Positions 1-8,670 of a DNA stretch of 64,000 nucleotides are shown one piece after another. The first letter of the stretch is position 1. Every line of letters starts with the position of its first letter. Origin of the DNA: Alphaproteobacteria bacterium (GTDB taxonomy: Bacteria; Pseudomonadota; Alphaproteobacteria; Rhodospirillales; Magnetospirillaceae); NCBI GenBank assembly GCA_021325215.1, contig JAJPHO010000174.1, forward strand, positions 1 through 64,000, in the 5' to 3' direction. Both the position numbers and the translations under genes were made by a program. The notes beneath the pieces were generated by a model, which saw only the letters and a list, made by a program, of their open reading frames with translations, was not told the origin of the DNA and ran no database searches.

Positions 1-193
1 ACAGCAGGTCGCCCAGCTCGTCCTTCAGCGCGGCGCGGTCGCCGGCCTCGATGGCTTCGACCACCTCATAGGCCTCTTCCAGCGTATGCGGGGCGATGGT
101 CGAGAAATCCTGCTCGAGATCCCACGGACAGCCGCCCTCCGGATTGCGCAGGCGGGTCATGATGCTTAGCAGGCGGTCCATCGAGGAAGACAT
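1..193 (-). CDS. mazG: MazG nucleotide pyrophosphohydrolase, 5' end only
   Basis: Only the first 64 codons lie in the window; the rest runs off the left edge. The ATG is the complement of 191-193. The translation begins [20 protein letters not shown] and continues with the GGCPWDLEQ and HTLEEAYEV segments that open the first MazG domain; the EExxE-type metal-binding helix starts at the edge (DELGDLL). MazG hydrolyses nucleoside triphosphates to monophosphates and pyrophosphate and is cytoplasmic. It is divergent from the ClC gene to the right. The motif match is strong, but full length and integrity cannot be judged. Confidence 0.9.
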   Translation of the reverse strand, partial: MSSSMDRLLSIMTRLRNPEGGCPWDLEQDFSTIAPHTLEEAYEVVEAIEAGDRAALKDELGDLL

Positions 194-277
194 CGGAATC
201 CCTTATTTGTCGCTGGCGTCCCGAGTGTCGAAAACAGGGGAACTCAATAATCGCCGCGCTATCGAATGATCACCCAA

Positions 278-302
278 GGGCGCCTTGCTGGCAAGAGCGC
301 CC
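278..302. promoter_or_regulatory. hairpin in the mazG/ClC divergent gap
   Basis: GGGCGC (278-283) and GCGCCC (297-302) form a perfect 6-bp stem, extended inside by TTGC/GCAA with small offsets. It lies between the divergent mazG and ClC genes, about 35 bases before the ClC start. There is no T-run on the plus side, so a leader structure is as likely as a terminator. Function unknown. Confidence 0.35.
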
Positions 303-337
303 GGGGGTTATATCTACGCGGAAGAAAAGGAGATTTC

Positions 338-2155
338 ATGGAGATGCGGGTCAGGGAAAGCGCCGTGCGCCTGTGGTCGCGGTGGAGCCGGCCGATGCGC
401 TGGTCCCTGCGCGACAACGAGCCGGTCCTGATCGCTTTGTGCGCGCCGCTGGGAGCCCTGGTCGGCTTCGCGGTGGTGACGATGCATGAGGGGGTCGCCG
501 CCATCCATTGGCTGATCTATGGAATCTCGCTGGAAAGCTCGCTCAGCGCGGCGCCGAACCTGCCCTGGATGCGTATCGCCGTCATTCCGGCGGCGGGCGG
601 GTTGGGGCTCGGTCTGCTGACCGTGCTGCTGCGCCGTTTCCGGCAAAGCGAGATCGTCGATCCGGTCGAGGCCAACGCGCTGCATGGCGGGCGCATGTCC
701 TTCGTCGATTCCTGCCGTCTGGCGGCGGCGACGCTGATCTCGAACGGAGTCGGCGCGGCGCTGGGACTGGAGGCCGCTTTCACCCAGATCGGCGCCGGAT
801 TGATGTCGGTGGCCGGACAGAGGCTGCGTCTGCGCCGCGCCGATCTGCGGATCTTCGTCGCGTCCGGAGCGGCGGCCGCCATCGCCGCCGCCTTCAACGC
901 GCCGCTGGCCGGCGCCTTCTACGCCTTCGAGCTGATCCTCGGCAATTATGCTCCGGCCGCGCTGGCCCAGGTGGCGATGGCTTCGCTGGCGGCCACCCTG
1001 GTGATGCGCGGTACCATCGGCGTGGCGCCGATCTTTCTGGTCAATGCGCCGGCCATGTCGTTCCACGAGTGGCAATATCCGCTGTTCGTCCTGCTGGGTA
1101 TCGGCGCCGCCGGGATAGGCATCACCACCATGCGCTCGGCCACCTGGATCGAGACGCAATTGCGCCGCCTGCCGACCCCGGATTGGCTGCGCCCGGCCTT
1201 CGGCGGACTGATGCTGTCGCTGGTGGCGCTGCCGTTTCCGCAGGTGCTGGGCAGCGGCCATGGCGCGATTCAATGGCTGTTCGACAGCACGCCGCCGATC
1301 GCGCTGCTGCTGGTGCTGCTGGTCGCGAAGATCGCCGCGTCGGCCTTGTCGCTGGGCGCGGGGTTCCGCGGCGGCCTGTTCAGCACGTCTTTGTTCCTCG
1401 GCTGCCTCTATGGCGACGGCGTTTCGCGTCTTTTCGGGCTGTTCGGACCCTGGCTGGCCGGTTCCTACACCGTCTTCACCCTGGTCGGGATGGGGGCGGT
1501 GGCGTCGACGATCGTCGGCGCGCCGGTGACCATGGTGCTGCTGGTGCTGGAAGTGACCGGCGATTTCAATGTCGCCCTGGCCGTGCTGGCCGGCGTGGTG
1601 ACCGCCAACACCATCACCCGCTTCCGCTTCGGCTATTCCTTCTCCACCTGGCGTTTCCACCAGCGCGGCAAGCAGATCCGCGGCGCCTACGACGTCGGCT
1701 GGCTGGCCGATCTCAAGGTCAGCAAGATTCTGCGCGCCGACGTCACCCTGATCGGACGGGCGACGCCGCTGATGCAGATGCGCGAACTGGTGCCGCTGGG
1801 CAGCCGCAGCACCGTATTCGCCGTCGACGAGGGCGGGCGCTATGTCGGCGCCATCGATGTCGGCGCCATCCACGATCAGGAACTGGACGACGCGGCCGGC
1901 GTGGTCGTAGCCGGAGATCTGTCCGGCAATCGCGGCCATTTCCTGCTGCCCGACATGGATGTGCGCACCGCGCTGTCGCGCTTCGAGGACAGCGAGAGCG
2001 AGACTTTGCCGGTGCTGGCCGCCGCCGATGATTCCCGCGTCATCGGCTATGTCAGCGAGGCCTACGCGCTGAAGCGCTTCGCCCATGAAATGGAGCGCCA
2101 GCACAGCGCCCAGGTGGGCGAGCGCGATCTTTTCAATATCGGCTCGGCGAAGTGA
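338..2155 (+). CDS. ClC-family chloride channel/transporter with C-terminal CBS pair
   Basis: This 605-residue membrane protein resembles ClC chloride channels and Cl-/H+ exchangers. ATG 338 was chosen because AAAAGGAGAT precedes it by about 5 bases; the frame is open upstream to 266 without such a site. About ten hydrophobic segments fill residues 30-440, and two CBS-like regions (about 460-590) lie in the cytoplasmic tail. The ClC signature loops are altered. The GREGP loop is read as GLEAA (glutamate kept, arginine and proline lost). The GxFxP loop is read as GGLFSTSL (proline lost). The GSGIP region is DPVEANAL. Family membership is secure from the fold-wide pattern (GAGFRGGLF, GMGAVASTIVGAPVT). 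Whether it carries chloride, another anion such as fluoride, or works as channel or exchanger cannot be read. It stands alone, between divergent mazG and a signalling gene. Confidence 0.88.
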   Translation: MEMRVRESAVRLWSRWSRPMRWSLRDNEPVLIALCAPLGALVGFAVVTMHEGVAAIHWLIYGISLESSLSAAPNLPWMRIAVIPAAGGLGLGLLTVLLRRFRQSEIVDPVEANALHGGRMSFVDSCRLAAATLISNGVGAALGLEAAFTQIGAGLMSVAGQRLRLRRADLRIFVASGAAAAIAAAFNAPLAGAFYAFELILGNYAPAALAQVAMASLAATLVMRGTIGVAPIFLVNAPAMSFHEWQYPLFVLLGIGAAGIGITTMRSATWIETQLRRLPTPDWLRPAFGGLMLSLVALPFPQVLGSGHGAIQWLFDSTPPIALLLVLLVAKIAASALSLGAGFRGGLFSTSLFLGCLYGDGVSRLFGLFGPWLAGSYTVFTLVGMGAVASTIVGAPVTMVLLVLEVTGDFNVALAVLAGVVTANTITRFRFGYSFSTWRFHQRGKQIRGAYDVGWLADLKVSKILRADVTLIGRATPLMQMRELVPLGSRSTVFAVDEGGRYVGAIDVGAIHDQELDDAAGVVVAGDLSGNRGHFLLPDMDVRTALSRFEDSESETLPVLAAADDSRVIGYVSEAYALKRFAHEMERQHSAQVGERDLFNIGSAK

Positions 2156-2231
2156 CCGCCGTCGCTTGCCATCGGCGGTAGCTTTATTTTACAGTTGCTT
2201 AAAATAGAATTTGAATATCGGGCGGGGGTAC

Positions 2232-5200
2232 ATGCCGGACGTGTCGAGTTGGCTGGCGGGGATTGGATTGGGCCAATATGCCCAATTGTTCTCCGATAAT
2301 GCCGTCGACGGCGAAATCCTCTTCGATCTGACCGATGCTGATCTTGCCGGACTAGGAATTGTTCTTGGTCATCGCAAGAAAATTCTCAAGGCAATAGAAC
2401 AGCTTAAACCGACCAGTTCACTTCCGGCCGAAGCGTCGCGGCATGAGGCCGAGCGCCGTCTGCTGACGGTGATGTTCTGCGATCTGGTCGGCTCGACCGA
2501 GCTTTCCTCGCGTCTGGACGCCGAGGATCTGCGCGAGCTTCTGCGCCACTACCAGCAGGCCTGCACCAGCGTGGTGGCGGCCTATGACGGCTTCGTCGCG
2601 CAATATCTCGGTGACGGCATCATGGTCTATTTCGGCTATCCGAAAGCCCGCGAGGACGCTGCCGAGCGCGCCATCCACGCCGCGCTGGACATCGTCGAGG
2701 CGGTCAAGGGCCTGCGCGAGGGCACGCCGCTGCAGGTGCGCATCGGCATCACGACGGGCAGCGCGGTGGTGGGGGACGTGGTCGGGCAGGGCAGTCTGGC
2801 GCAATTGCACGCCGCCAGCGGCCAGACGCCCAATCTGGCGGCGCGCATCCATTCCCTGGCCGAGCCTCAGCAGATCCTGATCGGCGAAGCGACCCGGCGC
2901 CGCGTCGGCGGTCTGTTCGATTGCGAGGATCTGGGCGCCGTCCAGCTGAAGGGCATCCCCGAGCCGGTTCAGCTCTGGCGCGTGATCGCCGAAAGCAAGG
3001 TCGCAAGCCGGTTTGCCGCCGTGCGGTCACCCAATCTCGCCCCCCTGGTCGGGCGGCGCGACGAGAACCAGGCGCTCGACACGCTGTGGCGCGAAGCGCA
3101 AGAGCAGGGCGGGCGCGCCGTACTGATCAGCGGCGAGGCCGGCATCGGCAAGTCGCGCCTGGTCGAAGCCCTGCGTCACCGTCTGCGTGATCTGCCCCAT
3201 GCCGAACTGCGCTGGCAATGTTCGCCGCGCCATGCCAACACCCCACTGCATCCCTTCGCCGAGCAGCTGGCCATCGCCGCCGACCTGTCCAGCCAGCAGG
3301 GCGACGCCGCCAAGGTCAACCGGCTGATGGCGCTGCTGTCGCGCACCGGCCAGCATGCGACATTGGACCTGCCGCTGCTGGTGCATCTGCTGTCGATCCC
3401 GACCACCGGCCTGATGTCGCTGACCGGGCTGACGCCGGCGCGCCAGCGGGCTCAGACCATCGACGCGCTGATGCGCTATATCGGCGGGCGGGTCGGCACG
3501 CTGCCGGCGTTGCTGGTGTTCGAGGATGTGCATTGGATCGATCCCAGCTCTCTCGATGCCTTGTCGCAGCTGATTACCGCGTTGTCGCGCTGGCCGGTGC
3601 TGCTGGTGATGACGGCGCGGCCCGATTTCGTACCGCCGTGGGGCGACGGCGTCGCCGTGCTGTCTTCGGGCCGGCTCGCGCCCGGCGAGGCCAAGGCGAT
3701 GATCGGCGGCGTGACCGGCTATCGCGAGCTGCCGACCGAAGTCGAGGAGATGATCATCCGCAAGGCGGACGGCAATCCGCTGTTCGTCGAGGAACTGACC
3801 AAGCTGGTGATGGAATCCGGCCTGCTGCGCGAGGAGGAGGGCGAATTCGTGCTGACCGGTTCGCTGGCCTCGCTGTCGGTGCCGGAAACCCTGCAGGATT
3901 CGCTGATGGAGCGCCTCGACCGCTGGCCGGCGCTCAAGGAAGTGGCGCAGATCGGCTCGGTGATCGGGGGCGAGTTCTCCTATCGCATGATTTCCGCGGT
4001 ATCCGACATCTCCGAGCGCATTCTGCAGGGCTCGCTGCAGCAGCTGTCCTCGAGCGAGATCATCCGCGGCCAGGGCGTGGTGCCGGATGCAGAGTTCATC
4101 TTCAAACATGCGCTGATGCAGGATGCCGCCTATGCCAGCCTGCTGCGCAGCAAGCGCCAGAAGCTGCATAAGCGCGTCTCGGACACGCTGCTGACCCTGT
4201 TCCCCGACATCGTGACCGCCGCGCCCCATGTGATGGCGCATCACCTGATGGAAGCGGGCGAATGGCTGCCGGCGATCGAGTATTTCCATCAGGCCGGCCT
4301 GCGGCTGATGCAGCGCTCGGCCAATGTCGAGGCTGCCCGCCATCTGTCCGACGGCATCGCGCTGCTGGCCAAGCTGCCCGAAGGGTTCGAACGGACCAAT
4401 TGGGAGTTCAATCTCAACCTGTCGCTGGGCCAGGCCAGTTTCGTCATCCATGGTCCGGCCTCTCACGAAACCACCGAGGCTTTCGCGGTGGCGCAGCGCC
4501 TGCTGGAGCAGATCGGCGACCAGCGCCAGCGCTATGATGTACTGTGGGGCCTGTTCGGCGGCTATATTCTGACCTCGCGCTTCGAGCTGGCGGCCGGTCC
4601 GGCCCATCGCGTGCTCGACATGGCGACGCGGGCCGGCGACGGCGGCTATCGCTGCCTGGCCAACCGCATGTTGGGCGTTCTGGCGGTGCATAAGGGCGAT
4701 TTCGTCACCGGACGCGCGCATCTGGAACAGGCGGTGCGGGATTACGACCCGGAACTGTACCGTCCGCTGGCGTTCCGCTATGGCGGCGACATCCAGGTGA
4801 TCTCGCAGCTCTACCTGGCCGGCATGGAATGTTTCGAGGATAAGCGCGACGCGGCTTACGAGCGCGCCGACGCCGCCCTGGCCGAAGCGCATTCGATGAA
4901 CCATGCGCTGTCGATCGGCCAGTCCTATGCCTATTGCTGCTATGCGCGCTTCTATTTCAACGACATCGAAGGGGCGCTGGATCTCGCCGACCTCGGCTAT
5001 TCCTTTTGCAGCAAGGCCAATGTCGCTGTTTTTGCTTTCATTTTCCGTATCGTCACTGCATGGGGGCAGCGCCGGGACGCTGCCGTGATCCGCCAGATGA
5101 TGGCGGGCTATGCCGATGCCGGCGGGGTGATCGGCATGCCGCTGTTCTCGACCATGCTGGCCGAGGTGCTGTTGGCCCAGGGCGACAGCGAGGCGGCGGT

Positions 5201-5453
5201 GACCGAGATGCGAGGCGCGCTGGAAGCGGTGCGCCGGACGGGTGAATTGTTCTTCGAGCCGTTGGTTCTGCAGGTGCTGGGGGAGTGTCTGCGGGCCGAA
5301 GCGCGGCTGGATGAGGCCCAGATCTGCCTGGAGGAGGCGCTGGCCGCCGCCGGGCGGATGGGGGCGGCGCTGTTCGTGCGCCGGGCGCGGGAGACGTTGG
5401 CATCACTCTATAACAACGAGGATGCCGGTCATGAATTATCTGGAGGTACCTGA
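2232..5453 (+). CDS. SAM domain - class III adenylate/guanylate cyclase - AAA ATPase - TPR protein
   Basis: A cytoplasmic signalling protein of 1073 residues. ATG 2232 follows a purine-rich GGGCGGGGG stretch; a TTG at 2211 is an alternative. Domains in order: SAM domain (about 3-58, WLAGIGLGQYAQLF); class III cyclase domain (about 75-250) with metal-binding Asp84 in MFCDLVGST and Asp128 in YLGDGIMVYFG; linker region (250-280); AAA/NACHT-like ATPase with Walker A GEAGIGKSR (Lys307) and Walker B LLVFEDVHWID; then a long C-terminal helical TPR-like region. Proteins of this layout are annotated as adenylate/guanylate cyclases in many alphaproteobacteria and some other groups; the signal sensed is unknown. 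The 3' end overlaps the next gene by 23 bases, suggesting translational coupling with the patatin-like protein. The cyclase substrate (ATP or GTP) cannot be fixed from the motifs alone. Confidence 0.88.
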   Translation: MPDVSSWLAGIGLGQYAQLFSDNAVDGEILFDLTDADLAGLGIVLGHRKKILKAIEQLKPTSSLPAEASRHEAERRLLTVMFCDLVGSTELSSRLDAEDLRELLRHYQQACTSVVAAYDGFVAQYLGDGIMVYFGYPKAREDAAERAIHAALDIVEAVKGLREGTPLQVRIGITTGSAVVGDVVGQGSLAQLHAASGQTPNLAARIHSLAEPQQILIGEATRRRVGGLFDCEDLGAVQLKGIPEPVQLWRVIAESKVASRFAAVRSPNLAPLVGRRDENQALDTLWREAQEQGGRAVLISGEAGIGKSRLVEALRHRLRDLPHAELRWQCSPRHANTPLHPFAEQLAIAADLSSQQGDAAKVNRLMALLSRTGQHATLDLPLLVHLLSIPTTGLMSLTGLTPARQRAQTIDALMRYIGGRVGTLPALLVFEDVHWIDPSSLDALSQLITALSRWPVLLVMTARPDFVPPWGDGVAVLSSGRLAPGEAKAMIGGVTGYRELPTEVEEMIIRKADGNPLFVEELTKLVMESGLLREEEGEFVLTGSLASLSVPETLQDSLMERLDRWPALKEVAQIGSVIGGEFSYRMISAVSDISERILQGSLQQLSSSEIIRGQGVVPDAEFIFKHALMQDAAYASLLRSKRQKLHKRVSDTLLTLFPDIVTAAPHVMAHHLMEAGEWLPAIEYFHQAGLRLMQRSANVEAARHLSDGIALLAKLPEGFERTNWEFNLNLSLGQASFVIHGPASHETTEAFAVAQRLLEQIGDQRQRYDVLWGLFGGYILTSRFELAAGPAHRVLDMATRAGDGGYRCLANRMLGVLAVHKGDFVTGRAHLEQAVRDYDPELYRPLAFRYGGDIQVISQLYLAGMECFEDKRDAAYERADAALAEAHSMNHALSIGQSYAYCCYARFYFNDIEGALDLADLGYSFCSKANVAVFAFIFRIVTAWGQRRDAAVIRQMMAGYADAGGVIGMPLFSTMLAEVLLAQGDSEAAVTEMRGALEAVRRTGELFFEPLVLQVLGECLRAEARLDEAQICLEEALAAAGRMGAALFVRRARETLASLYNNEDAGHELSGGT

Positions 5454-6615
5454 AGTCAGCCGTTTCACCTCGCGCCAGGGCAAAGTGGCGCGGGAGACCG
5501 GGGCGGATGCCGATTCCAAGCAGCTTCCCGAGGATGCCGCGGCTTTCCGCCCGGTTCCCAAGGCCGGAACGATTCCGAAACCGAGCCTGCGCAGCCGCTC
5601 GGCGGTGGCGCTGGGCGGCCTGGCCGGCAATAACGCGCATGGGGCCGGCTTTCTCGAAGCCCTGCGCCGCAGCGGCAAGCAGCCGCAGATGGTGACCTGC
5701 ACCTCGGGCCAGATCCTGCATGTGGCGAAATGGCTGCAGGGCGCGGATATACAGGTGTTTTTCGAAGAATCGATGCAGCAGACCCAGCCCTTCGGCAACT
5801 GGCTGGATGCCAATCTGATCTACAAGCAGCTGTCGGCCAACAGCCAGGTGATCCGGCCCTCGACCAGCGAATTCCCGATGGATGTACTGGCCAATCTCGG
5901 GCGCAGCTGGCACCGGGCCTGGACCGATCCCAAGAATTTCTCGCTCTTCCGCGAGATGTACAACGTCATGCCGGCCCGCTCGCTGGTTCCGGCCTTTCCC
6001 GGCGATTTCTACAGCGGCATCGCCGACTCGCTGAACGGCACCAGGATCGGTGTGGTGTTCAACGCCTATAATTTCGAAGACGGACGCGAATACGTCTATA
6101 TGAACGAAGCCGCCTTCAAGCTGACCGGCAAGAAGCCCGGCGTGCATGAGGACAAGGCCTGGATCGATTACCAGCCGATCAATGCGGACACCGCCGAACA
6201 GGCTTTGTATCTCTATCAATACGGTTTCAAGGCCAGCACCCAGACCGTCGACGGCGCCTATGTGCGCGATGTTGTTCTGAGTGAAATTCCATCTGAAAAC
6301 AATGAAATAGACCGCATTGCTGCGATCCGGCCTCAACCCGACAATTGGCTGGGCGGGCCGCCTTTGAGCAATGTCGATCTGCAAAGCCTGCAGACGCAGG
6401 TAGCGTTTAACGCCACCTATATCGGCGAGCGCGAGCGGATACGTCTGATGAACCGGCTGTCGGGAAAGCTGAAGGGCGAAACCCAGCCGCGCCTTGTCTC
6501 GATCCTCGAAATGCCGCTGGCCGAGGCGCGCACCTGGTGGGATTATGTGGTCGAGAGCGAGCAGATCTTCCGCAGCGCCTATTGGCGCGGCGTCGAACTG
6601 GCCGAGTATCTATAG
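5431..6615 (+). CDS. patatin-like phospholipase, divergent active site
   Basis: A 394-residue protein. ATG 5431 lies inside the end of the cyclase gene; an in-frame extension upstream only reads cyclase sequence. Residues 57-100 look like a patatin core: glycine-rich loop ALGGLAGNNAHGAGFLEAL, then a strand leading to CTSGQ with candidate nucleophile Ser92. Residues 272-290 carry VDGAYVRDVVLSEIP, matching the patatin DGG/DGA motif (Asp274), followed by IDRIAAIRP, as in patatins. The usual GxSxG nucleophile elbow is C-T-S-G-Q, so the two flanking glycines are absent at their normal places. Patatins are serine-aspartate lipid acyl hydrolases. Overlap with the cyclase suggests a cyclase-regulated or co-produced lipase. 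Its last 147 bases recur at 15844-15990. Assignment is by motif reading, moderate confidence. Confidence 0.65.
   Translation: MNYLEVPEVSRFTSRQGKVARETGADADSKQLPEDAAAFRPVPKAGTIPKPSLRSRSAVALGGLAGNNAHGAGFLEALRRSGKQPQMVTCTSGQILHVAKWLQGADIQVFFEESMQQTQPFGNWLDANLIYKQLSANSQVIRPSTSEFPMDVLANLGRSWHRAWTDPKNFSLFREMYNVMPARSLVPAFPGDFYSGIADSLNGTRIGVVFNAYNFEDGREYVYMNEAAFKLTGKKPGVHEDKAWIDYQPINADTAEQALYLYQYGFKASTQTVDGAYVRDVVLSEIPSENNEIDRIAAIRPQPDNWLGGPPLSNVDLQSLQTQVAFNATYIGERERIRLMNRLSGKLKGETQPRLVSILEMPLAEARTWWDYVVESEQIFRSAYWRGVELAEYL
6469..6615 (+). repeat. direct repeat, copy A (3' end of patatin-like gene)
   Basis: This 147-base stretch recurs in the same orientation at 15844-15990, offset by exactly 9375 bases without gaps. 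The core 6532-6602 (71 bases) is identical to 15907-15977; outside it the copies differ at several positions. Both copies encode the same protein tail (TWWDYVVESEQIFRSAYWRG...) ending in the same stop. Confidence 0.95.
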
Positions 6616-6648
6616 TTTCGTCAATTTCCCAATCGCGATAGGTGAACG

Positions 6649-7344
6649 ATGAGCCGAAGCCACAAGGAGCGCCATCTGGTGCAACGCATGGGCTGGCTAA
6701 GAGCGGCGGTATTGGGGGCAAATGATGGGATCATTTCGACCGCGAGCCTGATAATGGGGGTGGCGTCAGCCGCGGCTTCCGAACATGAGACCTTGCTTGC
6801 CGGCATTGCAGGCCTCGTCGCGGGCGCGATGTCGATGGCCGCCGGCGAATATGTATCGGTGAGTTCACAAGCGGATAGCGAACACGCGGACTTGACGCGT
6901 GAAAAGCGTGAACTGGTGTCGGCTCCCGAGCACGAAAGGGAGGAGCTGGCCCAGATCTATGTGGTGCGCGGCGTCGAACCGGCGCTGGCACGCCGGGTAG
7001 CGGAACAACTCATGGAAAAGGACGCGCTTGGAGCCCATGCGCGCGACGAGCTGGGCATTTCGGAAATCACGTCAGCGCGGCCGGTTCAAGCGGCGGCGGC
7101 ATCGGCCGTGTCATTTTCGATCGGAGCGGCAGCGCCGCTTCTGTTTGTGCTGATCTCGCCTTCGGGCTGGTTGCTGGCCCTCGTCTCTCTGGGGTCCCTG
7201 ACGTTCTTGGCCCTGCTCGGGGCCATGGGTGCCTATGCCGGTGGGGCCAGTCTCGTCAAGCCGACCTTGCGCGTGGCCTTCTGGGGCGCTCTGGCCATGG
7301 CGACGACCACGGGGATTGGCGCACTTGTCGGTAAAGTCCTGTAA
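6649..7344 (+). CDS. VIT1/CCC1-family Fe/Mn transporter
   Basis: A 231-residue inner-membrane protein with the VIT family opening LRAAVLGANDGIISTASLIMG, the EYVSVSSQ segment ending the second membrane helix, and a charged, glutamate-rich cytoplasmic loop (about 80-135). Three further hydrophobic helices follow. VIT1/CCC1 proteins move Fe2+ or Mn2+ out of the cytosol, usually by H+ antiport; the charged loop is the metal-collecting domain in plant VIT1. It opens the repeat-bounded block, 33 bases after the patatin stop and 13 bases before apbE, so VIT and apbE probably share a transcript. The block also holds an iron-type TonB system, which fits a metal-homeostasis role. Metal specificity is not visible. 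Confidence 0.9.
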   Translation: MSRSHKERHLVQRMGWLRAAVLGANDGIISTASLIMGVASAAASEHETLLAGIAGLVAGAMSMAAGEYVSVSSQADSEHADLTREKRELVSAPEHEREELAQIYVVRGVEPALARRVAEQLMEKDALGAHARDELGISEITSARPVQAAAASAVSFSIGAAAPLLFVLISPSGWLLALVSLGSLTFLALLGAMGAYAGGASLVKPTLRVAFWGALAMATTTGIGALVGKVL

Positions 7345-7357
7345 GTCCGGCACAACG

Positions 7358-8266
7358 ATGATTCCCAAGGTCTATACCTTCAGAGCCATGGGAACGCTCT
7401 GCTCTTTGCATCTGTTCGCCGAATCGGAGGCGCGGGCGGGGGTGCTGGGCGCGATGGCGGTCGCGGAAGTCGACCGGATCGAGAGGAAATTTTCCCGCTA
7501 CGACCAGAGCAGCAGTCTTTCGATCATCAATCGCAAGGCCGCGATCGGTGAAACGGTTCGCGTCGACGAGGAAATGGCGGGATTGCTCGATTTTGCCGTC
7601 GCTTGCTTCGAGAAAAGCGACGGGCTCTTCGACATCACCTCCGGCATCCTCCGCCGAGCCTGGAATTTTGCATCCGATCGCTTGCCGACGGACGGTTCCA
7701 TTGCATCTCTCCTGCCGCGAATCGGTATGGATAAACTCGTCTGGCGGTCGCCGGATTTGAGCTTTTCCGTAGCCGGTATGGAACTGGATTTCGGGGGCAT
7801 TGGCAAGGAATATGCCGTCGATCGCCTGGCGAGCCTGCTCGCCGCCGAAGGGGTCACGCAGGGTATGATCGATCTGGGGGGCGATTTCTTCGTCCTGGGG
7901 CCGCACCCCGGCGGGAATGCCTGGCAGATCGGATTACGAGATCCCGACAATCCCGGTCAACTGACCGATGCCGTCGCCATTTCGTCCGGGGCCTTGGCGA
8001 CCAGCGGCGATTACGAGCGTTGCTTGACCGTCGACGGCCGGCGCTACGGCCACATCCTCGATCCCCGCACCGGATGGCCGGCGCGGGGATTGTCTTCCGT
8101 GACGGTTCTGGCTCCTCAGTGCATGGTCGCGGGAGCGATGTCGACGATCGCCATTCTGAAAGGATCGGATGGCGCAAAATGGCTTTCCGGCCTTGGTGTT
8201 CCCCACCGATGGGTGGATGAGTTGGGACGGCAGGGCGGTGAGCTGCCCGGCGTTTCGCCAATTTAG
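7358..8266 (+). CDS. apbE: FAD:protein FMN transferase (ApbE)
   Basis: A 302-residue protein from ATG 7358, 13 bases after the VIT stop. ApbE cleaves FAD and attaches FMN covalently to Thr/Ser of target flavoproteins, needing Mg2+. Visible family motifs in order: AMGT near the N-terminus, SRYDQSSSLSIIN, GLFDITSG, DFGGIGKEYAVD, GMIDLGGDFFVLG, and the C-terminal HILDPRTG with following VTVLAP. Length is typical of the mature domain. There is no clear signal peptide or lipobox, so it would act in the cytoplasm unless a different start is used. No classical flavinylation target (FMN-binding domain, NqrC/RnfG) is adjacent; the nearest partners are an EF-hand protein on the other strand and a cytochrome b561 in the same block. 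Confidence 0.92.
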   Translation: MIPKVYTFRAMGTLCSLHLFAESEARAGVLGAMAVAEVDRIERKFSRYDQSSSLSIINRKAAIGETVRVDEEMAGLLDFAVACFEKSDGLFDITSGILRRAWNFASDRLPTDGSIASLLPRIGMDKLVWRSPDLSFSVAGMELDFGGIGKEYAVDRLASLLAAEGVTQGMIDLGGDFFVLGPHPGGNAWQIGLRDPDNPGQLTDAVAISSGALATSGDYERCLTVDGRRYGHILDPRTGWPARGLSSVTVLAPQCMVAGAMSTIAILKGSDGAKWLSGLGVPHRWVDELGRQGGELPGVSPI

Positions 8267-8279
8267 CCGCCCCTCGACC

Positions 8280-8666
8280 TCAGACCAGGATATTCACCAG
8301 CGATTGCGTCGCCGTGGCCGACGTCTGCGCGGCCGCAGAAGCGGAAGCACCGTCGGTGCCCTGCCGCAATTGAACCATCTGGTTCTTCATGCCGTTGACG
8401 AAATCCTGCTGGGAGACGCTTCCGCTTCCGTTGGGATCGAGATTGTTCCATACGGCGTCAGCCCCGGCCGATTGAAAGGCTCCGGGCGGGTTCATTGTCT
8501 GGAAAGCTTGATTGAACTGGGCCTGGGTGATGGATCCCGTGCCGCCGGTATCAATCTGATTGTACAGATTGGTCATCTTCTGCTGTGGGGGCATGCTTGG
8601 ACTTGCACCCGACACGCCGTGGGGCATTCCGCCGCCACCGGCACCCGTTACCGCCATGCTCATCAT
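8280..8666 (-). CDS. small EF-hand protein
   Basis: A 128-residue protein convergent with apbE. ATG 8666 or the next codon 8663 fits the AAGGAGA just upstream (4 or 7 bases spacing). Two EF-hand loops are clear: DTGGTGSITQAQF (about 39-51) and DPNGSGSVSQQDF (about 75-87), both with acidic or hydroxyl ligands at the calcium positions. A Gly/Pro-rich N-terminus and an Ala/Ser/Thr-rich tail surround them. No signal peptide is apparent. EF-hand proteins bind Ca2+; the partner of this one is unknown. The tail contains TSAT, the end of the ApbE target consensus, but without the preceding D-G pair. Confidence 0.82.
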   Translation of the reverse strand: MMSMAVTGAGGGGMPHGVSGASPSMPPQQKMTNLYNQIDTGGTGSITQAQFNQAFQTMNPPGAFQSAGADAVWNNLDPNGSGSVSQQDFVNGMKNQMVQLRQGTDGASASAAAQTSATATQSLVNILV

Positions 8667-8670
8667 CCAT

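Noticed and set aside
314-2104. Long minus-strand reading frame opposite the ClC gene
   Set aside because: Its translation is rich in His, Arg, Gln and Gly without any domain, a GC-rich shadow of the real gene. The plus frame carries the membrane helices and CBS motifs.
3027-4904. 625-codon minus-strand frame opposite the cyclase
   Set aside because: No recognisable motif and shadow-type composition; the cyclase, AAA and TPR motifs are on the plus strand.
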